Below are positions 1-6,506 of a stretch of 6,506 nt of DNA, piece by piece. Source of the stretch: Verrucomicrobiales bacterium (lineage in GTDB: Bacteria > Verrucomicrobiota > Verrucomicrobiia > Verrucomicrobiales > DEV007); assembly GCA_002708885.1 (NCBI GenBank), contig PAPL01000031.1, positions 9,277 to 15,782 of the forward strand, read 5' to 3'. The notes beneath the pieces were generated by a model that saw only the letters and a program-made list of their open reading frames with translations, ran no database searches and was not told the DNA's origin. Made by a program: the position numbers and the translations under genes. Numbering within the stretch: the stretch's first letter is position 1; each line of letters opens with the position of its first letter.

Positions 1-1338
1 TTTGTGGATATAGATAATGATGGTTGGGAAGACATTATAATTACGAACGGCTATATTACTGGCTGGAAAGAGGAGGAGGATTTGTGAAGTTTTTTTTGGC
101 GAGAGGTCGTTTCGCCTAGTCCGGCTCATTCAAACGATAGAGTCAAGCTTTCAAGATACTCTTATTCTTGGGGCGAATTAGTTAATGCAGTTCGTGGTGG
201 TGATTCATGGAGTGGATCGGAGAGGAATACTGTTTATCTCAATAGAGGAGAAGATGGGTTCATTGATATGTCTCATCTGAGTGGATTGGGATTAGATGAT
301 GATGGAAGGGCGTTAGCCGTGTGTGATTGGGACCGGGACGGTGACCAAGACATTTGGCTTCGCAATCGCAATGCTCCTAGGCTGAGGCTTATGCTGAACG
401 GTAGTGAAAACAATAACGCATCAGTTTCTTTTTGTTTAGAGGGGGTTTCATGTAATCGTGATGCGATAGGCGCAAAGGTTTCATTAAAGACGAATAATGG
501 GATAATGGTCCGTTCATTGAGGGCAGGGGAGATGTTTCTTTCGCAATCAACTAAGTGTTTGCATTTTGGGATGGGTGTGAATGAACGTGTGATGAATGTA
601 GTTGTTTCATGGCCGGGAGGGGGCGAAGAGTCTTTTTCAGGAGTGAAGAGAGGAGGGCGTTACTTGCTGAAGGAAGGTGAAGGTGAGGCCATTGAAAATC
701 CTCTTCCTCCAGAAATATCATTTAAAGTTCAAGACATAGATGTTGAGAAAAAAAATCTCGTGAGTGATTATATATATTTACCAGTTGAAGTTCCATTTCC
801 TCAGTTATCTTACCGCGCTCCGGACGCAAAAATGAAAAAATTGGGAGCGGATGCAATTCCCTTATTAGTGACATTTTGGGAGAGCTCATTAGATGACAGT
901 GCTACTGAGCTGATTTTTCTAGAGAAAGAACGTTTAAGAATAAATTCCTTAGGTATTAGAGCATTGACTTTGTCCGTCGACGGGATTGAAAGTGCGGGGT
1001 TGGCTTATGACTTAATAACTAAATCTAAATATAAAGGAGATTGGGGGTTCATTACTGAAGATTTATTTGGGATGATCAAGCGTTGGCAAAGGGCACTTTT
1101 CGAGCGCTATGTGGACATTGAATTTCCATTTTCTTTGTTACTGAACGGCAAGGGTAACTGCGTTGCTATATACCGATCCCATGTTTCAGATGGTTTGATT
1201 CAGGGCATGCCTCAATTGCTCAGAATGGATAGTATGACGCGGTGGCATAACGCACCTTTGCTACGAGGTAGCTGGTTCACTAATCCGGTCAATAAAGATT
1301 ATGTAAGATTGTTTCTCGGGAAGAGAATGGGGGAATGA
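1..1338 (+). CDS. CRTAC1-like FG-GAP/UnbV protein, probable selenoprotein (5' partial)
   Basis: The open frame runs from the left edge to the TGA at 1336-1338 and is crossed by one in-frame TGA at 85-87, read here as selenocysteine (residue 29 of the visible part). Visible domains: an FG-GAP/VCBS calcium-loop repeat (DIDNDGWEDI, residues 3-12); the Sec segment DLU-SFFWREVVSPSP; a further propeller stretch with RNTVYLNRGEDGF and WDRDGDQDIW; an ASPIC/UnbV domain (about 153-224, with NRDAIGAKV, LRAGEMFLSQS, LHFGMG, VSWPGG); then a thioredoxin/redoxin-like domain (about 287-399, LLVTFWESSLDDS and FSLLLNGKGNCVAIYR) in which both CxxC cysteines are missing. The ATG at 268 is not a convincing start because well-formed propeller sequence precedes it in the same frame. 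The protein is probably exported, but the N-terminus is not visible. The molecular function of the family is poorly known. The alternative is a pseudogene or sequencing error at the TGA; the SECIS-like hairpin argues against both. Confidence 0.8.
85..87 (+). other. Candidate selenocysteine (UGA) codon
   Basis: This TGA sits in the reading frame of the CRTAC1-like gene, in the context D-L-(U)-S-F-F-W-R. Coding character continues in the same frame on both sides, so a single indel cannot explain it; only a substitution (for example from TGT or TGC, cysteine) or recoding can. A SECIS-like hairpin begins 10 bases after it. The gene's own terminal stop and that of the neighbouring CotH-type gene are also TGA, so general reassignment of TGA is unlikely. 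Confidence 0.75.
98..116 (+). promoter_or_regulatory. Bacterial SECIS-like stem-loop
   Basis: GGCGAGA (98-104) pairs with UUUCGCC (110-116) in seven consecutive pairs, one of them a G-U wobble (103/111), closing a five-base loop GGUCG (105-109). Known bacterial SECIS elements such as that of E. coli fdhF carry a GGUC apical loop recognised by SelB; recalling that gene's sequence, its loop GGUC begins 18 bases after the UGA, against 17 here. The hairpin is translated (FWREVVSP), as is normal for bacterial SECIS. The region between the UGA and the stem is a U run and forms little lower stem. The fdhF bulged U is not present in the same form. Base pairing was done by eye, without a folding calculation. 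Confidence 0.72.
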
Positions 1339-1342
1339 TACG

Positions 1343-4300
1343 TCAGAGGCTGATATTAAAGCGGAAATAAGTTCCTTTTGATGAAGTGATGGGGTCCGAT
1401 GTCCGTACCGTGATGGTTTTGGTTTTTTTGTCCTCCGAAATAGTTTCTGAAATAACCTCCATTTGTTGATCCAAATTCCAATTCTGCAGATCGTGACTCA
1501 GTTGTATTTTTATATCAGCATCAACTGCTAGGATGTTCTCCGTATAAGTGATTTCTAGATATTGTTTGTCTGAGACGCTGATTGCTTTTGCGCTAGGATG
1601 TGCGAGAGGCTCTGCAACGTTAGGGTTGGTGTTAAAGGCATACTCAACGAGGTTAATGAGGCCGTCCGCATCGTTGTCACCTAAGTTGTCAGTTATCGCA
1701 TTGGCATTTTTCCATTCATTGAACCCTGTTGAGAGGGTCCCGTCAGGGTAGCCTGGTCGTCCTCCATTCAATGAATTTTCTTTCCAATTAGAAGGATCAT
1801 TAGGCATTTCACCAGTAAATACTAATGACGGTCCGGTCCCATCAGTAGCAATTGGCCATGGAATCTGGTCATTATAAGTAAAATTCACGATTTCATTTCC
1901 GGCACTATTTTTAACTAATATTCGTTCGCCATCATTGGAGAGGCGGCCTGTATATTCGCCCGTTATATGAATTTTAGGGTCATTTCCATATCGTGCTCTG
2001 AATGCATTGATGTCACGAACGATGACGGTCCTTTGATCTGGATCTAGGATTGTATTCTCTGGAAAGGTGAAATTAATACCATCTTCGAAATATGTATTTG
2101 ATAGATCTATCGGTGAAGAGCCTGTATTTAAAAATTCCACAAATTCGTAATTGTCGCGATCTGCGGAGACACTCAACTCATTTTCGGAAGAAGGTTCTTC
2201 TGGATGATAATGGAGTTCCGTTATTTTGAGATTGGATGAATTTGCCGGGGTTGAGCCTATTGAGAAGAAAGCTTCGTTAAGTGCGCTCCATTCTTTTTTG
2301 CTGGGGTCATATGCGCGGGCCCTTACTAATGACGGCTCATTAAGAATTACAGGAGCGGTTATTCTGTCTCCAACGCTTGTATCAACTTCTCCGCGAAGAA
2401 CCAGATCGAAACTTATGTCAGAACTGGCAGGTGATGAGTTGTGGATTTCTACTGCTATATGATTAGTTCCGTTAATGAAGCTAGAGCTTGGGATTTGAAA
2501 TTCATGATAGATGCGTTCGTTGGGGGTTCCGGAACTCGCGTATGTATCATACCCGGCATCCGATGGAAGATTTTTTGTACGAATTATTTCTGATCCGTTA
2601 GCGTAGACAGCGGCTCCGTCATCATATTTAAGTTTGATTATGAAAAATGAATAGGATGAGGGATTTGATAACTGGACAGTGGTCCGGAAATAGGTAGTGG
2701 CATTTCGTTGAGTTCCGGGAGCATCGTCAGAATCCACATAGCTTACAAGAGTAGCTTCATCACCCTCATTGTATCCAAGTTCTGAGGGGCCTGATGCCCA
2801 TTGGGAATCATCAAAATCACTTTTAAACCATAATTTTCCTTGATCGGTGCCATCATCGAGATATTTCCAGACCTGTCCATTTTTAATGTAATCTTTAGGA
2901 ACAGGAGCCTCATCATCGAATTTTGCGGCTATTGCCTTAGGGCTAATTGCTCCTCCTGAAAGTCTGGGATCTGATCCGTCCGTTGTATAATAAATGGAGC
3001 TAGTGTTGGTGCTCATGGTGATACCGGAACCTTCTGGTATGGATCCTCCATGTTGGTTAAAGACTGGAGCAATCTGGTCCGGGTACATGTTGGCGGACCT
3101 GAACCTTGCCATCATGTTTGCGGTTAGCCTCGGCAGTTGGTTATTTAGAAGATTGTTTTGATACGCTTCCCAGCTCGCAGGAGAATGGTTTGCACGTCCG
3201 CCGCGGACGTTTGTCCATCTTGCAGCTTCTGCTAAGAATGGGAGTCTAACTTCATCTACTCTGCGCTGAAGTCTTGCAGTCAGTCTATTGGACGTCATTG
3301 CCCCGTCATTGAAGAAGTGCTTATGGATCCGATCAGCGAGTAGTACCTTGTAATCTGGGTCTCCTTCTCTTCGGAAACGGTTCATGGTGTTTAGCGGTCC
3401 GTTATGAGTGACGGGATGGCCGGGATTGCGAAGGAATCCGTCAGCATCTTTAATAAAAAACTTGAATGGGACTCCTAGGGGAACAGATCCGACGCTACGG
3501 AATTCCGACTCTGAATTGCCAGAAGTCCATAGTAGCATAAAATCAATTACATTTGGAATGTCGATGTGATTAGCAGCGGATGTGAATGGACTTCTGCCAT
3601 TGATTAAATTTCTAGTCTCTGTCCAATATTTTCCACTACCATCAAATACGACTCCCTGAAGGAATTCGTTGCCCGTATTGTTGGCGTTGATGGCCTCGTA
3701 ATCTTCTTTGGATCCTCCTAGATACTCTGAAGCCATTGCTGCATTCCACCGTTCACGGAGGTGGTACATCCCCCAGTATGTCCCGTTAAGGTAAACATGG
3801 ACGAATCGTCCATGAGGGGCAATGTGCCCCATTTCCAGCATTGAGTCATCAGTGAATCGGTTTGACATGTATGCGCCGCGGTCAATCATATCGTGCGAAC
3901 CGGTTCTGAGGTTAATACTGTCAAATTCTTGGGCCGGGGGTATTTGATTTTCGATTCCCTCATAGATTGGGTAACGAAGTTTGGTGGTGCCGTACTCGGC
4001 CCGGAAATAGATGCGAAAATTCTTTTTTGAAAAGTTTGTGAAGTATCCGCCGAAATGAGTGACGCCTGCGTTTTCCTGAAATCCTTTAGTTCCATCAGGA
4101 AAAATCATTTCAATGGACATTGGTCTTTCCTTCTCTGTGTTAAGAGTGTTGGGACTTTCGATTGATAAGGATATTGAAGGTATTGCCTTGAGGGAATCCA
4201 CCATTAATGGTTTGTATTTAGCGTTTTCAGTGATGGATTTACTCATGGTCCTTTGGCTAACGACATCGTCAGGAAAGACATAGGTATGAGTATCAATGTT

Positions 4301-5602
4301 GGTCGGTGAATATCCTGATTTAAAGGCTATTGCTCTAACTACTGTTGTTTTATCGATTCTGATAGGGGAGTCATATACTGTCCCTTCAGTTTGACTTGGA
4401 GCCGTTCCGTCCAAAGTGTATCGTATCACTGCGCCTTCGGTTTTCGTGCTTATTTCGAGTTCAAAAGGCTCTTCGTGAAAGCCTCTGTTCACATTGAACT
4501 TGGTATCACCGACGAGTCCGTCTATGCGCTGACTGTTGAGGGATCCAGGGGTTGGCTCCAAAAAGTAACCGTTTTGTGGAGAGTCTAGGTCGGTTTTTTT
4601 TCCGGCCAGTTCGGGAGAGACGAGAAAGTCGGAACTGTTCATTGATCCGTTCAGCCCTTGTATTGCCAGTATGTTCTTGCCCTTCAGCAGAGGTCCTGAA
4701 ACAGGATAATCAAAGAATGTAATCGCATCGTTTTCATTAGATCTATTTGATGTGGATGTGGAGTTCCATATCGGATTGTCCGGGGCACTGAGTGATTGAA
4801 TTTTTTTGCCGTTGAGATGAGCAATGAATCCGTCTTCCCATTTCATTCTCAAGGTGAGATCACTTATTCCGCTAGCGTCATTTAAATTGAATGGAATTCT
4901 AATATAAATGGACGCATTTATACCCCTCATCGCAGATTTAACATCGCCGCCGTCTCCAATGTGTGGGATGTATTTCGTTGAATTATCGTATCCGATACCA
5001 GTTTTACCAGAGGACCATGATGAATCGTCAAAGCTAGTTTCTGTCCATCCATTGATAGGAGAGGATGGAACCTGCCACTTTGCTTCATCGCCCTCAGCCA
5101 TGAACTTTACTTCCCTAGGCTCCCCATAACCGCTACCGAATGAGACATCTTCATATTGCCTTGGATAACTGTCAAACTCGCTGGCTATAGTTGTTCCGTC
5201 TGGCTTGATCAGCGCCAAGAAACCTCCCTCTGAAGAGTTTAGCTTAAAATTGGTGTGAAGATCTTTTTTTGGATCTTTAAGATCTTTTCCTGAAGCGAAC
5301 ACTATGACGAATCCGTTATCATTGAATTCTTTTTTTGGGAAAGTCCATTTGGTTAAATTGAGGGGATCGTCTGTCAGGTGATAGCCTTCGAGGTCCCCAG
5401 TCTCTCCATTAATATTAGAAATCTCAATCCAGTCATAATTTTGACCATTGCTGTCCTTTAGGCTCTTACTATTATTTGTAAGGAATTCACTTATTACTGC
5501 CGTCTGGACGGGCTCAGCCCAAAGTTGAATGTTAAATAAGCATAAAGATAAGATTCCAAAATGCCTAAATTTTAATGATAGTGCCATGATCTTATTAGTC
5601 AT
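1343..5602 (-). CDS. Secreted CotH-kinase / lamin-tail-domain protein
   Basis: A giant exported protein. The frame stays open up to a TTG at 5662, but that would overlap the upstream gene; the ATG at 5602 (20 bases after that gene's stop) or the ATG at 5587 fits better, since both directly precede a signal peptide (basic KFRH, hydrophobic FGILSLCLF, likely cleavage after LWA). Neither has a clear Shine-Dalgarno. Numbering from the TTG: lamin-tail domain 1 (about 52-155), galactose-binding-like domain 1 (195-350), chitobiase C-terminal-type domain 1 (385-462, RYTLDGTAPS), CotH-like region (495-850, with KKNFRIYFRAEYG, NGTYWGMYHLRER and FKFFIKDADGF), chitobiase-type domain 2 (865-1135, YYTTDGSDP) interrupted by galactose-binding-like domain 2 (930-1095), lamin-tail domain 2 (1145-1300), DNDADGLINLVEYAFNTNP linker (1329-1347) and a C-terminal beta domain. 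CotH relatives are atypical protein kinases in spore coats; the role of these long secreted forms is unknown. Location is inferred as outer surface or periplasm. Confidence 0.9.
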   Translation of the reverse strand: MTNKIMALSLKFRHFGILSLCLFNIQLWAEPVQTAVISEFLTNNSKSLKDSNGQNYDWIEISNINGETGDLEGYHLTDDPLNLTKWTFPKKEFNDNGFVIVFASGKDLKDPKKDLHTNFKLNSSEGGFLALIKPDGTTIASEFDSYPRQYEDVSFGSGYGEPREVKFMAEGDEAKWQVPSSPINGWTETSFDDSSWSSGKTGIGYDNSTKYIPHIGDGGDVKSAMRGINASIYIRIPFNLNDASGISDLTLRMKWEDGFIAHLNGKKIQSLSAPDNPIWNSTSTSNRSNENDAITFFDYPVSGPLLKGKNILAIQGLNGSMNSSDFLVSPELAGKKTDLDSPQNGYFLEPTPGSLNSQRIDGLVGDTKFNVNRGFHEEPFELEISTKTEGAVIRYTLDGTAPSQTEGTVYDSPIRIDKTTVVRAIAFKSGYSPTNIDTHTYVFPDDVVSQRTMSKSITENAKYKPLMVDSLKAIPSISLSIESPNTLNTEKERPMSIEMIFPDGTKGFQENAGVTHFGGYFTNFSKKNFRIYFRAEYGTTKLRYPIYEGIENQIPPAQEFDSINLRTGSHDMIDRGAYMSNRFTDDSMLEMGHIAPHGRFVHVYLNGTYWGMYHLRERWNAAMASEYLGGSKEDYEAINANNTGNEFLQGVVFDGSGKYWTETRNLINGRSPFTSAANHIDIPNVIDFMLLWTSGNSESEFRSVGSVPLGVPFKFFIKDADGFLRNPGHPVTHNGPLNTMNRFRREGDPDYKVLLADRIHKHFFNDGAMTSNRLTARLQRRVDEVRLPFLAEAARWTNVRGGRANHSPASWEAYQNNLLNNQLPRLTANMMARFRSANMYPDQIAPVFNQHGGSIPEGSGITMSTNTSSIYYTTDGSDPRLSGGAISPKAIAAKFDDEAPVPKDYIKNGQVWKYLDDGTDQGKLWFKSDFDDSQWASGPSELGYNEGDEATLVSYVDSDDAPGTQRNATTYFRTTVQLSNPSSYSFFIIKLKYDDGAAVYANGSEIIRTKNLPSDAGYDTYASSGTPNERIYHEFQIPSSSFINGTNHIAVEIHNSSPASSDISFDLVLRGEVDTSVGDRITAPVILNEPSLVRARAYDPSKKEWSALNEAFFSIGSTPANSSNLKITELHYHPEEPSSENELSVSADRDNYEFVEFLNTGSSPIDLSNTYFEDGINFTFPENTILDPDQRTVIVRDINAFRARYGNDPKIHITGEYTGRLSNDGERILVKNSAGNEIVNFTYNDQIPWPIATDGTGPSLVFTGEMPNDPSNWKENSLNGGRPGYPDGTLSTGFNEWKNANAITDNLGDNDADGLINLVEYAFNTNPNVAEPLAHPSAKAISVSDKQYLEITYTENILAVDADIKIQLSHDLQNWNLDQQMEVISETISEDKKTKTITVRTSDPITSSKGTYFRFNISL

Positions 5603-5622
5603 GAGGGTTGTTGGTGTTAAGC

Positions 5623-6506
5623 TTACCAGCCAGCTCCTTTTACCTTGGTTTTGATTCTGCAAATGTACATATCGGCAGTTAAATAAAGTACCGATCCGTC
5701 TTCACCCCAGCCGCAATTGGCTGTCTTTTCTCCTGTGCTTATGCGTCCAAGTAATTTCCCAGATGATGTGAAAATTAAAACGCCTCCTGGCCCTGTGGCC
5801 CAGACATTTCCTTTGTTATCAACTTTAAGTCCGTCCGGCAGGCCCGGGAGTTTGCCTACATTTTCGGTCGCATCAAAGAACAGTTGCCCTTTCCCTAATG
5901 TTCCATCCGGATTGACAGGAAATTTTTTCCATATTGCAGCTTTGGGATCAGATTGTGCAACGTATAGGTGCTTTTCATCTGGAGAGAATGCAATTCCATT
6001 GGGACGAGTCATTTCCTTCGTGAGGAGAGTCAGTTGTCCGGATTTTGAAAGTCGATAGACTCCACAAAAGTCGAGTTCACGTCTTGGATCGTCATATCTG
6101 TTTGGTAAACCGTATGGAGGGTCAGTGAAATAAAGGTCGCCAGATGAATGATAACAGGCATCATTTGGGCTGTTTAGCCGTTTCCCTTTGTAATTATCGA
6201 CTAATGTTCTTTTGCCCCCTCCTTTTGTTATGACCGATATGCGCCGGTCACCATGTTCACAGGAAACGAGTCGTCCCATCGAGTCGAGGAGTAGACCATT
6301 GCACCCGGGCTCGTTCCCGTAATCAGTTGGACCAGTGTAACCGGACGGTTTAAGGAAGAGACTCACTCCTTTATTTTCTTTCCATTTCATTACGGAGTTT
6401 CTGGGGATGTCTGAAAATAATAAGTGCCCGCCTTCTTTGTCCTTGATCCATACTGGTCCTTCGGCCCAAACAAATCCGTCACCTATGACTTCGATCTTGG
6501 TATCCT
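5623..6506 (-). CDS. SMP-30/gluconolactonase family protein (5' partial)
   Basis: A six-bladed beta-propeller lactonase of the SMP-30/gluconolactonase/LRE family, which hydrolyses sugar lactones such as gluconolactone using a divalent metal. The frame is open to the right edge: 38 codons precede the internal ATG at 6390 and contain the N-terminal family motif GFVWAEGPVW, so that ATG is not the start. From the first complete codon (6504), the expected metal ligands are Glu15 (WAEGPVW), Asn169 (RPNGIAFSPDE) and Asp224 (LPDGLKVD), with Asn114 (NSPNDA) near the substrate site; further family motifs are LYFTDPPYG, FCGVYRL, YVAQSDPK, ATGPGGV and NCGWGEDGSVLYLTA. All are intact, so it is probably an active enzyme. 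It ends in TAA 20 bases before the CotH-type gene, suggesting a shared transcript. The start, any signal peptide and the promoter lie outside the window. Exact lactone substrate cannot be read from the sequence. Confidence 0.94.
   Translation of the reverse strand, partial: DTKIEVIGDGFVWAEGPVWIKDKEGGHLLFSDIPRNSVMKWKENKGVSLFLKPSGYTGPTDYGNEPGCNGLLLDSMGRLVSCEHGDRRISVITKGGGKRTLVDNYKGKRLNSPNDACYHSSGDLYFTDPPYGLPNRYDDPRRELDFCGVYRLSKSGQLTLLTKEMTRPNGIAFSPDEKHLYVAQSDPKAAIWKKFPVNPDGTLGKGQLFFDATENVGKLPGLPDGLKVDNKGNVWATGPGGVLIFTSSGKLLGRISTGEKTANCGWGEDGSVLYLTADMYICRIKTKVKGAGW

Noticed and set aside
84..119. Tiny GTG-started frame (11 codons) right after the AGGAGGAGGA tract
   Set aside because: The spacing to the SD-like tract is only three bases, the product would be 11 residues of no recognisable type, and it lies out of frame within a conserved-looking coding region.
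82..173. prfB-like +1 frameshift at the TGA as an alternative to Sec insertion
   Set aside because: Shifting +1 at TTG-TGA gives a frame that loses all family resemblance and soon ends at a TAG; protein similarity resumes in the original frame immediately after the TGA.
268..1338. Separate gene starting at the ATG at 268
   Set aside because: In-frame sequence upstream of this ATG continues to look like the same propeller protein back to and past the TGA at 85, so the ATG is an internal methionine.
1..1338. Alternative genetic code with TGA as a sense codon
   Set aside because: TGA terminates both the CRTAC1-like gene (1336-1338) and the CotH-type gene (1345-1343), and long frames elsewhere lack internal TGA codons.
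1346..1361. TCAG-AGG-CTGA small hairpin near the convergent stops as a terminator
   Set aside because: Only four pairs, inside the coding end of the CotH-type gene, with no U tract on either strand.
5603..5662. TTG start at 5662 for the CotH-type gene
   Set aside because: It would overlap the upstream lactonase gene by 40 bases and place some 30 polar residues before the signal peptide; ATG at 5602 or 5587 gives a normal export signal.
1548..6058. Short open frames opposite or inside the CotH-type and lactonase genes (for example 1548-1751, 2226-2462, 4908-5129, 5717-6058 on plus, 3886-4095 on minus)
   Set aside because: Each overlaps a strongly supported gene in another frame and encodes low-complexity, unrecognisable sequence; they are shadows.
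5623..6390. Lactonase gene starting at the ATG at 6390
   Set aside because: The frame stays open to the window edge and the 38 upstream codons encode the family's N-terminal motif with the metal-binding Glu (WAEGPVW).

Overview
The window looks like a piece of a Verrucomicrobiota (or related Planctomycetota) genome. This rests on gene content only: a CRTAC1-like FG-GAP plus ASPIC/UnbV protein, a very long secreted CotH-kinase/lamin-tail/chitobiase-C-domain protein with a DxDxDG linker and verrucomicrobial-style C-terminus, and an SMP-30/gluconolactonase of the type common in those phyla. The base composition is moderate and the coding density very high. There is no rRNA, tRNA, mobile element or CRISPR array.

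Layout: (1) Bases 1-1338, plus strand: the 3' part of a CRTAC1-like gene whose start lies left of the window. Its frame is crossed by a TGA at 85-87. Both sides of the TGA read as the same beta-propeller/UnbV protein in the same frame, and a stem-loop closely resembling a bacterial SECIS element (98-116, apical loop GGUCG) follows at the right distance. I therefore read it as one selenoprotein gene and not as a stop followed by a new gene at the ATG at 268. A degenerate thioredoxin-like domain without the CxxC pair forms its C-terminus. (2) Bases 1343-5602, minus strand: the giant exported CotH-type protein, convergent with the first gene and separated from it by only 4 bases between stop codons. 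(3) Bases 5623-6506, minus strand: an SMP-30/gluconolactonase lacking its 5' end, which runs off the right edge. It lies 20 bases upstream of the CotH-type gene, so the two are probably co-transcribed.

The two minus-strand genes form a plausible unit of secreted or periplasmic functions, sugar-lactone hydrolysis and a multi-domain cell-surface protein; a shared pathway is not shown by the sequence. All promoters lie outside the window. The result most worth pursuing is the candidate selenocysteine codon and SECIS in a CRTAC1/UnbV-family protein, which ordinary gene calling would split or truncate. TGA serves as the normal stop of both the CRTAC1-like and the CotH-type genes, so a reassigned genetic code is not a likely explanation.
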